Assembly (NCBI RefSeq): GCF_021165935.1
Contig: NZ_CP088953.1
Span: 2,341,501-2,405,500, forward strand
DNA from: Microbulbifer elongatus
GTDB taxonomy: Bacteria > Pseudomonadota > Gammaproteobacteria > Pseudomonadales > Cellvibrionaceae
Direction: 5' to 3'
DNA length: 64,000 nt
Shown here: one piece after another, positions 26,201-34,108 of the stretch
How positions within the stretch are numbered: position 1 is the first letter of the stretch
How the letters are laid out: each line of letters begins with the position of its first letter
Translations under genes and position numbers: made by a program
The notes under the pieces: model-generated
Database searches by the model: none
Told to the model about the DNA's origin: nothing
Seen by the model: only the letters and a program-made list of their open reading frames with translations

Positions 26201-26410
26201 TTCTTCGATCCGCGCGACGATCTGTTCTTCCACTTCCTGCGGCGCCGCACCCGGCCAGGCAACGCGAATTTCCAGACCCGGGAAGCGCACCTGCGGGTCC
26301 ATTTCCCGTTCCATACTCAGGAAGCCGATCACGCCGGCCACAAGAATGCCGATCATGGCGAGGTTGGCGGCAACCCGATTGCGGGCCCACCAGGCAATCA
26401 AACTGTTCAT
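23261..26410 (-). CDS. RND efflux pump inner-membrane subunit
   Basis: A protein of 1049 aa with the full RND layout: an N-terminal membrane helix (RNRVAANLAMIGILVAGVIGF), large periplasmic loops and twelve transmembrane segments. The proton relay Asp-Asp is present in LVLGIVVDDAIVVGESIHSE near residue 405, and the second repeat has GVVVNDNLVLMDHC near 945. These place it in the HAE/AcrB superfamily of drug or solute exporters. The adaptor gene is 11 bases upstream on the same strand. No outer-membrane channel gene is in this operon, so it may use the one at 30474 or another. Confidence 0.9.
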   Translation of the reverse strand: MNSLIAWWARNRVAANLAMIGILVAGVIGFLSMEREMDPQVRFPGLEIRVAWPGAAPQEVEEQIVARIEEAVSDLDNIDWVRSTSSEGFGEVYILAETTVDFSRFMNDVKIRVDGISSFPRDIEPPQVHQWVNRNEFIRVAVHGDLGERELKRLAEQLRREVATLPAISVVELFGTRMEEVSIEVSEQALRRYGMTFQELADAIRANSINQSAGTVRTEVGNYQLKVRNQADSEQEFANIIVRQTADGGTIRVGDVAKVVDGFEDNEILATLNGEPAVLLQVMSTETMDIVTASDSIRKWIAERRETLPAGAELTLWTDNAEDFKGRMETISSSAFMGLLLVLLVLIFSLRPKVAFWVSVGIGTAYAGAFVLLPTVGVSLNMLSTFAFLLVLGIVVDDAIVVGESIHSESHNPEHQKSGGSLSAAVLGTQLVAKPVIFAVLTTILAFLPWIFISGSTSEFTRHITWVVILALLFSLIESLFILPAHLNNLKPQTNPGRFGRIQQRIANGIVYFAQNHYRRAGQWAVERRYLTVSIFVAVMMIGFGAFGSGWVKKSFMPDIESDQIIVNVVMPEGAPYSRALEVLAQLQDAEKHLEKEVNQRTNGEGALIENWYTRSRRDSVIAIVQLAPPETREMSAKDAALRLRELLGDVPDAKEVSVQYTSNNNGPGFELSIRHPDLDILREATSDLESQLRTYESLYDVRNNLEGASEEIRIDLKPGATKLGLTLAEVNRQVRQAYFGEEVQRLPRGGQDVKVMVRYPLESRRSIDSLKDFRVRTSDGREVPLLAIADLEYAPGIKRIQRWNGNRAARVMADLKDDVRGDIMKDLEENFFPEWEQRYPGIVRGAVGQAEGEKRFIAEVLGLYTMAFFAMYSLLAVAFRSYFQPILILIAIPFAFVGAILGHGVMGMTMAIFSYFGIAAAAGVVVNDNLVLMDHCNRLREKGMAPLKAVVEAGVARFRPILLTTVTTIVGLLPMMLERSIQAAFLQPIVVALAFGVFVAFFVTLLLVPALYGVGVDISRFAARGKQKLIGGLGGGSQAAHSENSLPQ

Positions 26411-26421
26411 GGGGCTTGTCC

Positions 26422-27597
26422 TTAGCGGCGGGCCAGATGGGTGATGGGTTGTACGTGCATACCATGCACGGGGTTGGCGATGGTGGAGGTCACCACGCGC
26501 TCGCCATCGGTAACTCCGCTGGCGAGTACAACCCGGTTGTCGGCAGTAGAAAGTACTTCAACGGTGCGAATATCCAGACGGTCCTCGTCGTCTACGACGT
26601 ACACCTTGTCGGCACTGCGCAGCGCTTCGCGGGGCACAACGATCGCGTTCCGCTGGGCAGCGGATTCCGCTCTGGCAGTGACGAACAGTCCCACCGCCAG
26701 AGGTACACCGTCACTGGCACCTTTGCCATAGGGATCCTGCACTTCTGCCACGGCATAAATCAGGCGGGTTTGCGGGTCGATACTGGCCTGGGTGCGCACG
26801 ATGCGCCCCTGCCACTGCTGTTCATGATTTCCCACCAGGGCCGATAGGGTTACTGCGGGGCCCGGTGACTGCTTGCTGGCGACAAATCCGAGTGGCAGGT
26901 CGAGCTCCAGCAGCTGGCTGTCGGTGAGTGGCAGGCGCACTTCGACGCGGTCCGTAGCAAAGATACGCCCCAGAGAGGTGCCGGCGGTCACGTATTGACC
27001 GACGCCCACTTCACGGCTAACCACGCGGCCGCGGTAGGGCAGGCGAATCTGCGTGCGTGCTAGGTTCAGTTCCGCATCGGCCAGTTCGGCCTTGGCCGCA
27101 CGCAGGTTGGCTTCCGCCTCCAGCACCTGCGGTTTGTTGACCTGAAGCGGGGTCGGCTCTTTGTTGGGGTTCAGGCCGAGCCACTGCTGGCGTTTGATAT
27201 CCGCGGCGGCGTTCGCCTGTAACAGCAGTACTTCGGCCTGGGCAACCCGGGCTTTGGCCCGGGCGACATCCAGTTGGAAGTCTGCATCGTCGAGCTGAAT
27301 CAGGGTTTCACCGGCCTCAAAACCGGCGCCCTCGGCAAAGCGGTTGGAAATCGCGGTGATACGCCCGGAAATCTGTGGGGTGAGATGAATCGCGGTGTGA
27401 GCGCGCACCTCCCCCTGGGTGGTGACTTGCAGTTGCACCGGCTGGGCGCGGGCCTGCGACGTAACCAGCGATACCAGGCGCTGTTCTTCCTCTTTTTTCT
27501 CCGGTTGCGGTTTTGCCGCAGACATCCATTGCACGACGCCAAATGCCGCCGCCAATACGAGTACCGGTGCCATCACTTTCAATGGTTTCTTGTTCAT
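26422..27597 (-). CDS. RND periplasmic adaptor subunit
   Basis: A protein of 391 aa from the ATG at 27597 (the frame is open to 27780, but the extra part crosses the promoter region). An N-terminal signal anchor (VMAPVLVLAAAFGVVQWM) is followed by the lipoyl half-motif HLTPQISGRITAISNRFAEGAGFEAGETLIQLDDADF, a helical hairpin, then the second lipoyl half and beta-barrel (LPYRGRVVSREVGVGQYVTAG). This is the HlyD/MFP fold that links the RND pump to a TolC channel. It diverges from the TonB receptor gene; a Fur-like site lies between. Confidence 0.88.
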   Translation of the reverse strand: MNKKPLKVMAPVLVLAAAFGVVQWMSAAKPQPEKKEEEQRLVSLVTSQARAQPVQLQVTTQGEVRAHTAIHLTPQISGRITAISNRFAEGAGFEAGETLIQLDDADFQLDVARAKARVAQAEVLLLQANAAADIKRQQWLGLNPNKEPTPLQVNKPQVLEAEANLRAAKAELADAELNLARTQIRLPYRGRVVSREVGVGQYVTAGTSLGRIFATDRVEVRLPLTDSQLLELDLPLGFVASKQSPGPAVTLSALVGNHEQQWQGRIVRTQASIDPQTRLIYAVAEVQDPYGKGASDGVPLAVGLFVTARAESAAQRNAIVVPREALRSADKVYVVDDEDRLDIRTVEVLSTADNRVVLASGVTDGERVVTSTIANPVHGMHVQPITHLARR

Positions 27598-27722
27598 TGT
27601 TTTTTTCGCAGTTTTGTTGCGGAGTTTTGAAATGGGTTGCCAGATGGACGGGGTGGCAGCGCGGGATGGATGCAGGGGGTGGAAAAAAATTCCTCGAAAC
27701 AGGGAACTTCCATAGATAGTTA

Positions 27723-27754
27723 TTGACGGACACCTGATAATCATTATCATTGCG
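27723..27754 (+). promoter_or_regulatory. Promoter with overlapping Fur-box-like site
   Basis: TTGACG (27723-27728) and TATCAT (27745-27750), spaced by 16 bases, form a plausible sigma-70 promoter for the TonB receptor. Across the -10 lies GATAATCATTATCATTGCG (27736-27754), close to the Fur consensus GATAATGATAATCATTATC. Iron-bound Fur would block the promoter. Confidence 0.75.
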
Positions 27755-27863
27755 AATCGATTTTTCGGCATGCCTAGCATGCGGTACAGGGTGGTCCAAA
27801 ACGGGTGGCCTTAGGCAGACCGGTTTGCGACATAAAGGATGATTAGAAAAGGGGTACAACAGG

Positions 27864-30272
27864 ATGCAGGGCATCAAGAGCCAGGGCTTTACATGGAATT
27901 TGCTTGCCGCCGCCGTGGTGGCAAGTCAGGTGGCAACGGTCGCGCAGGCACAGGAAACGCCTGCGGCGGAATCTGCGTCCGACGCCAGTATGGAAAGTGT
28001 GGTGGTTACCGCCACAGGTTTTGAGCAGAAAATAACCGATGCGCCGGCGAGTATCTCGGTAATCAGTGCCGATGACCTGAAAACACGCCAGTTCACCAAT
28101 CTGCTGGATGCGGTGAAATATCAGGAAGGTGTGGATATTGGCAGTACCCGCGACAAGACCGGTCAGGGCTCCATCAGCATGCGTGGCCTCACCGGTGAAT
28201 ACACCCTGGTGCTGATCGATGGCATTCGCCAGAACAATCATGGCGATATTTACCCGAACAACTTCGGCGGCAACCAGTTCAATCATATTCCACCTCAGGA
28301 CACCATCGAGCGTATCGAAGTGATCCGCGGCCCGGCTTCCACGCTATATGGTGCGGATGCGCTGGGTGGTGTCATCAATGTCATTACCAAACGGCACACG
28401 GACGAGTGGGGCGGAGGCATGACCTACGGTCGCAGCCTGCAGACCAATGACGACTTCGGTGATGACATCACCACCGACTTCAACGTTATTGGCCCGATTG
28501 TTCCCGGTGTGCTCACACTGGGCCTGCACGGCAGCGTGTACGAGCAGATGGCCTCGAATCCGGAATTCCAGCCCGCGGTTGACCCCAATGGCGAAGTACA
28601 CGTGCGTTCCATGGGATTCGGCAGCGGTGGCCGCACCGTGGACAGCATCAGCGAGCAGTACGGTGTCAGCCTGTCCTGGACCGCCAGCGACAACCAGTTT
28701 GTGCGTTTTAATTTCGACACCTCCGAGCAGTCCTACGACAATACGCCGACTTTCGATATCAATACCGGAGGAATCAGCTATCCACTGGGTACCAAAGACA
28801 ATATCGAGTCTGTATGGCGGGACAGTCGCGGCCAGGTTCAGCCGCGTACCGGCTATGCGGCCGACCAAGTATTTACCCGCGACTGGTGGTCGCTGATCCA
28901 CGAAGGCGATTGGGGCTTTGCCACCAGCAGTGTTTCTCTGAGCTTCGTTGATACCAACAACGAAGGGCGCACCCTGCCGTTCACCGTGGCCGAGCGACTC
29001 GAGCTTCAGGAAATGTACGACGGCACTGGTGAATACGCCGGTATGGATGAAGAAGCGCGCAAGGCACTGGCGGAAGCCACCTTCCTGCCGCGCCCGCAGC
29101 GCACGCTGGCCAGTAGCCAGTACACTCTGGATGCACGCATGGACATCCCGCTCAGTAATATGCTGGGTGAACACATGCTGGTAATCGGCGGCCAGGTGAT
29201 TGACGGAGAGCTGGAAGACGACGTTTTCGGTATGGAAGACAATGCCGCCGGTGGTATCCAGGAACAGAATATGTACTCGCTGTTTGTCGAGGACAACTGG
29301 ACGCCAGTGGGCGATATGACCATCACCGCCGGTGTGCGTTACGACAATCACGACACCTTCGGCAGCCAGGTATCACCGCGCCTTTACAGTGTGTATTCGC
29401 TGACCGACAGCTGGACTGTGAAAGGCGGCGTGAGCACGGGATACAAAACCCCGCAAACCACTGACCTTTATGATGGTATTACCGGTTTTGGCGGCCAGGG
29501 CACCTCGCCATTCGCGGGTAACCCGGATCTCAAACCGGAAACCAGTGTCAACAGTGAGATTGCGGTGTACTGGACGGCGCCCTCCGGTGCGCACAACTTT
29601 AATGCAACCCTGTTTCAGACCGACTTTGAGGACAAGATTGCCAGCGGCGACACCATCTTCAGCTGTGAACGTACCGGTGGTATCCGTCCCTGTGTGAATC
29701 TGGGGGAGTATGATTCTCTGGGCTACGATTCTTACAGCCAGAAAATCAATGTGGACGAAGTGGAAATTCATGGCCTGGAACTGGCGGGTGAGGCGTCTCT
29801 GGCGGCGGACTGGTCGCTGCGCGGCAACTACACCTGGACCGACAGCGAACAGCTGAGTGGCCCGGAAGAAGGGCAGCCCCTCACCAACACTGCGGAACAC
29901 ATGGCAAATGTGACCCTGGATTGGCAGGCCACCGGCGACCTGAATGTCTACCTGCAGGCGGAATTGCGTTCCGATCGCTATCGCGGTTGGGACAATGTGC
30001 TCGATAAACCCCTGTACTTCGAAAACTACGAGGTGCTGAACCTGGGTGCGCAGCTGCAGATCAACGAAAGCGTTTCTGTAAACGGCCGCATCAACAACCT
30101 GCTGGATGAGGACTTCACGTCTTACCAGACCTCCTACACCGATCTCGACGGTGATGGTGTCTACACCTATGCAACCGGGCGCGGTGTCGTCAGTGAAGTG
30201 GTATTTACCGACGATTACAACGTGAAAGATAAAGCCCGCAGCTTCTGGGTGGGCGTGAACGTGTCCTTCTGA
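27864..30272 (+). CDS. TonB-dependent outer-membrane receptor (iron-regulated)
   Basis: A protein of 802 aa. A signal peptide (cleavage after AQA, near residue 29) precedes a TonB box MESVVVTATG near 44, a plug domain (SVISADDLKTRQFTNLLDAV, MRGLTGEYTLVLIDGIRQNN, ERIEVIRGPASTLYGADALGGVINVIT) and a 22-strand barrel ending in the aromatic F of VGVNVSF. It resembles catecholate-siderophore receptors such as FepA/CirA, with a Cys pair (FSCERTGGIRPC) in one extracellular loop. Together with the Fur site upstream it is probably a ferric-siderophore receptor; the ligand cannot be named. Confidence 0.88.
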   Translation: MQGIKSQGFTWNLLAAAVVASQVATVAQAQETPAAESASDASMESVVVTATGFEQKITDAPASISVISADDLKTRQFTNLLDAVKYQEGVDIGSTRDKTGQGSISMRGLTGEYTLVLIDGIRQNNHGDIYPNNFGGNQFNHIPPQDTIERIEVIRGPASTLYGADALGGVINVITKRHTDEWGGGMTYGRSLQTNDDFGDDITTDFNVIGPIVPGVLTLGLHGSVYEQMASNPEFQPAVDPNGEVHVRSMGFGSGGRTVDSISEQYGVSLSWTASDNQFVRFNFDTSEQSYDNTPTFDINTGGISYPLGTKDNIESVWRDSRGQVQPRTGYAADQVFTRDWWSLIHEGDWGFATSSVSLSFVDTNNEGRTLPFTVAERLELQEMYDGTGEYAGMDEEARKALAEATFLPRPQRTLASSQYTLDARMDIPLSNMLGEHMLVIGGQVIDGELEDDVFGMEDNAAGGIQEQNMYSLFVEDNWTPVGDMTITAGVRYDNHDTFGSQVSPRLYSVYSLTDSWTVKGGVSTGYKTPQTTDLYDGITGFGGQGTSPFAGNPDLKPETSVNSEIAVYWTAPSGAHNFNATLFQTDFEDKIASGDTIFSCERTGGIRPCVNLGEYDSLGYDSYSQKINVDEVEIHGLELAGEASLAADWSLRGNYTWTDSEQLSGPEEGQPLTNTAEHMANVTLDWQATGDLNVYLQAELRSDRYRGWDNVLDKPLYFENYEVLNLGAQLQINESVSVNGRINNLLDEDFTSYQTSYTDLDGDGVYTYATGRGVVSEVVFTDDYNVKDKARSFWVGVNVSF

Positions 30273-30348
30273 TCGGGCCGGGTGAAGCACCATTTGGTGT
30301 ATTACTCGACCAATTGCGATACCTGTCCCAGTGGCAGCGGAAATCGGC

Positions 30349-30390
30349 AAAAAAGGCCGGCGGTTATAGATAACCGCCGGCCTTTTTTTT
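30349..30390 (+). terminator. Terminator after the TonB receptor
   Basis: An 18-bp perfect stem (30349-30366 with 30371-30388) followed by T residues. Strong Rho-independent terminator. Confidence 0.9.
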
Positions 30391-30473
30391 GGTAAATCGA
30401 TAGGTTTACTCCCGGTATTTTTAACGTAATTTACATCGGATTAACCCTTCTTTACGGATAACTCGGCCATCAT

Positions 30474-31880
30474 GTGGATCTCTTTTCCAAGAACCTGTTA
30501 TTCACCGTGTGCCAACTTTTCTACCGTCCACAGACACCGTTAACACTGCTATTCGCAATGGCAGTTGCAGCCCCACTCTATGCCGCTCCGGTGCCAACCG
30601 AGGCTGAGCCCTCTGGTGCTCAGGCGCTGACGAGTAATGAAGCGGTGGAGCAGATATCTGCTGTAACAGCCGATTGGTGGCAGCAGTTCGACGATCCGCT
30701 GATGGTCGACCTGATCGACCGTGCCATTGCCACCAATCCCGATCTACACAGCGCCCAGGCTGTGGTCCGGGCCTCTCAGTCCCAGGCGGTAATCACCGGC
30801 GCCACCCTGAAACCCGAACTGGATGGGAGTTCTTCCGCCTCTCAGAATGACGGTCGGAGCAGCTACGGTGCAGGTGTGGATGCCGGGTGGGATCTGGATA
30901 TATTCGGCGGCAATCGCGACAACCTCCGCGCCTCCGAAGCTGATCTGGCAGCGACCACCGCCAGTCTGCAGGATATGCAGATTTCCCTGGCCGTCGAGGT
31001 GGCCACCAATTACATCACTCTACGGCAGGCTCAGGCGCAGGCAGATATTCTCGTCCGCAATCTCGCTGCGCAGCGGGAAACTGCAGAGTTGATAGAAGCC
31101 CGCTTCAGAGTCGGGCTCGACAGCGAATTGGAATTCACTCAGGCCAGGTTAAGCGTCGGGCAATTGCTGGCGCAGTTACCGGAACAGGAAAAAGTGGTCA
31201 GCCAATCCATGCATAGCCTCGCGCTACTCGTTGGTGAGGAGCCGGAGGCATTGATCGCGCAATTGCGCACAGTTACCGGCGTACCCTATATGGCGCACCT
31301 ACACGGGAATCCGTCAATTAACGCCGAGCTGGTGCGTCGCCGCCCGGATCTGCGCGCGGCGGAGCACGCGGTGGCCGCGGCCGCCTTCCGCCGGGATGCC
31401 GCAGAGGCAGATCGTTATCCTAGCTTCCGACTCGGTGGCGCGTTGAACTTTAGCAGCCTGGATGCCGCGGATCTGTTTGATTCCGCAAATCTGGCCCGTT
31501 CGCTGCTCGGCTCCATTAGCGTACCTCTGTTTAATGGCGGTCGTCTGAAAGAGCAGGTAAACCTTCGCGACGCGCAGCATGAGCAGGCGGTAAATCAATA
31601 TCGGAAAACACTACTTACGGCGCTCGGTGAAGTGGCGGACGCCCAGGTAGATATGGCCAGCAGCGAACAGCGAATTCCCCAAATGACAGAGAACCTGGTG
31701 ATGGCCCGGGATACGCTGGATTTGGCCTTTACTCGTTACCAGGCTGGTGCGGTGGACTTTCAGACGGTGCTCGACAGCCAGCGTCAGGTGTTAAGCGCGG
31801 AGGAAGCGCTGCTGCATGCCCGGGTAGCCACTTCCCTGGCCGCAATCAATCTGTACCGCGCGCTTGCCGGCAGCTGGTAA
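30474..31880 (+). CDS. Outer-membrane efflux channel, NodT/OprM family
   Basis: A protein of 468 aa from GTG 30474, with a signal peptide ending near LYAA (residue 38) and no lipobox Cys. WWQQFDDPLMVDLIDRAIATNPDL near 66 is the NodT N-terminal signature, followed by two long helical hairpins and LVRRRPDLRAAEHAVAAAAFRRDAAEADRYPSFRLGGAL near 285, the typical second-half motif. It forms the trimeric outer-membrane duct. It heads a six-gene efflux locus; the adaptor for an ABC pump comes next. Confidence 0.88.
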   Translation: MDLFSKNLLFTVCQLFYRPQTPLTLLFAMAVAAPLYAAPVPTEAEPSGAQALTSNEAVEQISAVTADWWQQFDDPLMVDLIDRAIATNPDLHSAQAVVRASQSQAVITGATLKPELDGSSSASQNDGRSSYGAGVDAGWDLDIFGGNRDNLRASEADLAATTASLQDMQISLAVEVATNYITLRQAQAQADILVRNLAAQRETAELIEARFRVGLDSELEFTQARLSVGQLLAQLPEQEKVVSQSMHSLALLVGEEPEALIAQLRTVTGVPYMAHLHGNPSINAELVRRRPDLRAAEHAVAAAAFRRDAAEADRYPSFRLGGALNFSSLDAADLFDSANLARSLLGSISVPLFNGGRLKEQVNLRDAQHEQAVNQYRKTLLTALGEVADAQVDMASSEQRIPQMTENLVMARDTLDLAFTRYQAGAVDFQTVLDSQRQVLSAEEALLHARVATSLAAINLYRALAGSW

Positions 31881-31910
31881 TTCGAGAATAAAAGCATGGA
31901 GAATCAATCG

Positions 31911-33380
31911 ATGAGTGATCGCCACCAGACGGTTCAGGAAATGCTGGCGCAGTCTGGCAATAAACACGGTTTCTTTACTGGGCTGAAATCGAGATGGAAA
32001 AGCGCGAATGTTACCCGTCGCAATAAAATCGGACTGGGTGTCATCGGTGCTGCCCTAGTGGCCTACTGGGGATGGAGCAGTTTCTTTAGCGCGGGCGGCA
32101 CGCCACAGTTCAGCACCGCAACCATCGCTCGTGGTAATCTCGAGGTCTCGGTAACCGCGACCGGCAACCTGCAGCCGGTCAATCAGGTGGACATCGGTAC
32201 CGAAGTATCCGGCACCGTGGAAACGGTTTCCGTGGATTACAACGATCAGGTAAAGAAAGGTCAGGAGCTGGCCCGCCTGATTACTGTGCAGTGGCAGGAT
32301 CAGGTACGCAAAAGTTCCGCGGCACTGGCGTCTTCCAAGGCAAGCCTGCAGCAGGCCGAGGCCTCGCAGATTGAAGCCGCACAAAACCTAAAGCGTTTAC
32401 TGGATTTGCGAGAGGCCACTGACGGTCGTTTGCCATCGCGCTCTGAACTGGAGGCTGCAGAGGCAGCGGACAGGCGTGCCCGGGCCGACGTTGCCGTAGC
32501 CGAAGCCAACGTTGAATCGGCGTCTGCGGATCTGGCGTCGGCAGAAACCAATCTTGCCAAGGCGATCATCGTTTCACCGGTGGATGGCGTGGTGCTCTCG
32601 CGCGTGGTGGAGCCCGGCCAGACCGTGGCCGCGTCACTTTCTGCTCCGGTGTTGTTCACCCTTGCCGAAGACCTGTCGAAAATGGAGCTGGAGGTCAGCG
32701 TGGACGAGGCGGATATTGGCGAGATGTCCAAGGGGTTGAGCGCGACCTTTTCCGTTGATGCCTGGCCTGGCCGGGAGTATCCCGCCACGGTCACCCGTGT
32801 GAGTCTTGGCTCCAGCATTGTCGATAACGTGGTGTCCTATTCCACGCTGCTGTCCGTGGAAAACCCGGATCAGACCCTGCGCCCGGGGATGACCGCAACA
32901 GCCACGATTACCACGGAATCTCGTCAGGATGTTCTGCTTGTACCTAACGCAGCGCTGCGTTTCACCCCGCCAGTGGAGTTAATGCCGGATATGCCTCCTC
33001 GCGGAGAACGCAGTGGTGCAGGTCCCGGTGAGCGTCGCGGAGAAAATGGTGAGCGTCCGCGCCGTGAAGGTATGGAGGCGCGCAATGGGGGAGGAGGTGA
33101 GCGGCATCGCAGTGGGAATAATCAACCCGGCGGCTTGTTCTCCCAGCTGATTTCCGGTCCTCCTCGCGGATTTCGCGGCTCACGTGACCGTAATCAGAAG
33201 CGCACTTCTTCGGATATTTCCAACCGCGGGCCACAACGTGTGTGGGTGATGGAAAGCGGCGAATTGAAACCTGTGCGTGTGCGTACCGGCATCAGCGATG
33301 GACGTTATACAGAAATCATCGGCGGCCGTCTGGAAGAGGGTGCTGAGGTCATTACCGGAATGACAGGAGCGCGCGGATGA
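31911..33380 (+). CDS. MacA-like periplasmic adaptor with a Gly/Arg-rich insertion
   Basis: A protein of 489 aa. ATG 31911 is preferred over ATG 31896 because GGAGAA precedes it. A membrane anchor (IGLGVIGAALVAYWGWS) is followed by the lipoyl motif (DIGTEVSGTVETVSVDYNDQVKKGQELARL), helical hairpin, second lipoyl half and beta-barrel, the MacA layout. From about residue 355 to 440 (DNA 32970-33235) a hydrophilic insert rich in Gly, Arg, Pro and Glu splits the C-terminal membrane-proximal domain. Usual MacA proteins are around 370-390 aa. The stop overlaps the next start (ATGA). Confidence 0.85.
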   Translation: MSDRHQTVQEMLAQSGNKHGFFTGLKSRWKSANVTRRNKIGLGVIGAALVAYWGWSSFFSAGGTPQFSTATIARGNLEVSVTATGNLQPVNQVDIGTEVSGTVETVSVDYNDQVKKGQELARLITVQWQDQVRKSSAALASSKASLQQAEASQIEAAQNLKRLLDLREATDGRLPSRSELEAAEAADRRARADVAVAEANVESASADLASAETNLAKAIIVSPVDGVVLSRVVEPGQTVAASLSAPVLFTLAEDLSKMELEVSVDEADIGEMSKGLSATFSVDAWPGREYPATVTRVSLGSSIVDNVVSYSTLLSVENPDQTLRPGMTATATITTESRQDVLLVPNAALRFTPPVELMPDMPPRGERSGAGPGERRGENGERPRREGMEARNGGGGERHRSGNNQPGGLFSQLISGPPRGFRGSRDRNQKRTSSDISNRGPQRVWVMESGELKPVRVRTGISDGRYTEIIGGRLEEGAEVITGMTGARG

Positions 33381-34108
33381 GTGCACTGCTGGAATTTTCC
33401 AGAGTTACTAAAAGTTATGGTCAGGGCAGTGCCGCATTTCAGGCACTGCGCGGTGTCGATCTCAAAGTGGAAGAGGGCGATTTCGTTGCGGTAATGGGGC
33501 CCAGTGGTTCCGGTAAATCCACCGTGATGAATATTATCGGCTGCCTGGATGTTCCCACCACTGGTGGTTATCGCTTTCGCGATGTACAGGTGGAATCGCT
33601 GTCCCGCAATGAGCGCGCTCTGTTGCGTCGGCATTTTCTCGGCTTTGTTTTTCAGGGGTTCAACCTGTTGGCCCGCACCTCCGCCCAAGAAAATGTCGAA
33701 TTGCCGTTGCTGTATCGCGGGGAACCGGCCGAAGTACGCGCCGCTGCCGCCAAGCGTGCGCTGGCTCAGGTTGGGCTTGCGGGGTGGGAGCATCACACCC
33801 CGGGGGAGTTGTCCGGTGGTCAACAACAGCGTGTGGCCATTGCCCGGGCCATCGTTACCAATCCCTCTCTCTTGCTTGCGGACGAACCAACCGGCAACCT
33901 GGATACATCCCGTAGCCACGAAATTATGGAGCTGCTGGTGTCTCTGAACCGCGACAGTGGTATCACCGTATTAATGGTAACCCACGAAGAAGAAATGGCA
34001 GCTTATGCGCAGCGTATGGTGCATTTTGTCGATGGCCGTGTTGCCCGGGACGAAACGCAAGAATCACGTGTGCGAGATACGGGGGAGTACGCCAATGTTA
34101 TGGAGTAG
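33377..34108 (+). CDS. MacB-type ABC transporter ATPase (split)
   Basis: A protein of 243 aa. Walker A MGPSGSGKSTVMNIIGCLD near residue 39, Q-loop FVFQGFNLLARTSAQENVELPL near 94, signature LSGGQQQRVAIARAIV near 146, Walker B LLLADEPTGNLD and H-loop VTHEEEMAAYA are all intact. This is the LolD/FtsE/MacB subfamily. E. coli MacB has this domain fused to the permease; here they are separate genes overlapping by 14 bases. It should power the permease next door as a mechanotransmission pump. Confidence 0.9.
   Translation: MSALLEFSRVTKSYGQGSAAFQALRGVDLKVEEGDFVAVMGPSGSGKSTVMNIIGCLDVPTTGGYRFRDVQVESLSRNERALLRRHFLGFVFQGFNLLARTSAQENVELPLLYRGEPAEVRAAAAKRALAQVGLAGWEHHTPGELSGGQQQRVAIARAIVTNPSLLLADEPTGNLDTSRSHEIMELLVSLNRDSGITVLMVTHEEEMAAYAQRMVHFVDGRVARDETQESRVRDTGEYANVME

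Noticed and set aside
27598..27780. Upstream extension of the RND adaptor gene to 27780
   Set aside because: It would translate through the Fur-like site and receptor promoter, and the extra residues lack a signal sequence; ATG 27597 starts a proper membrane anchor.
28344..29351. Minus-strand open frames within the TonB receptor gene
   Set aside because: His/Gly/Val-rich antisense shadows without motifs or start signals.
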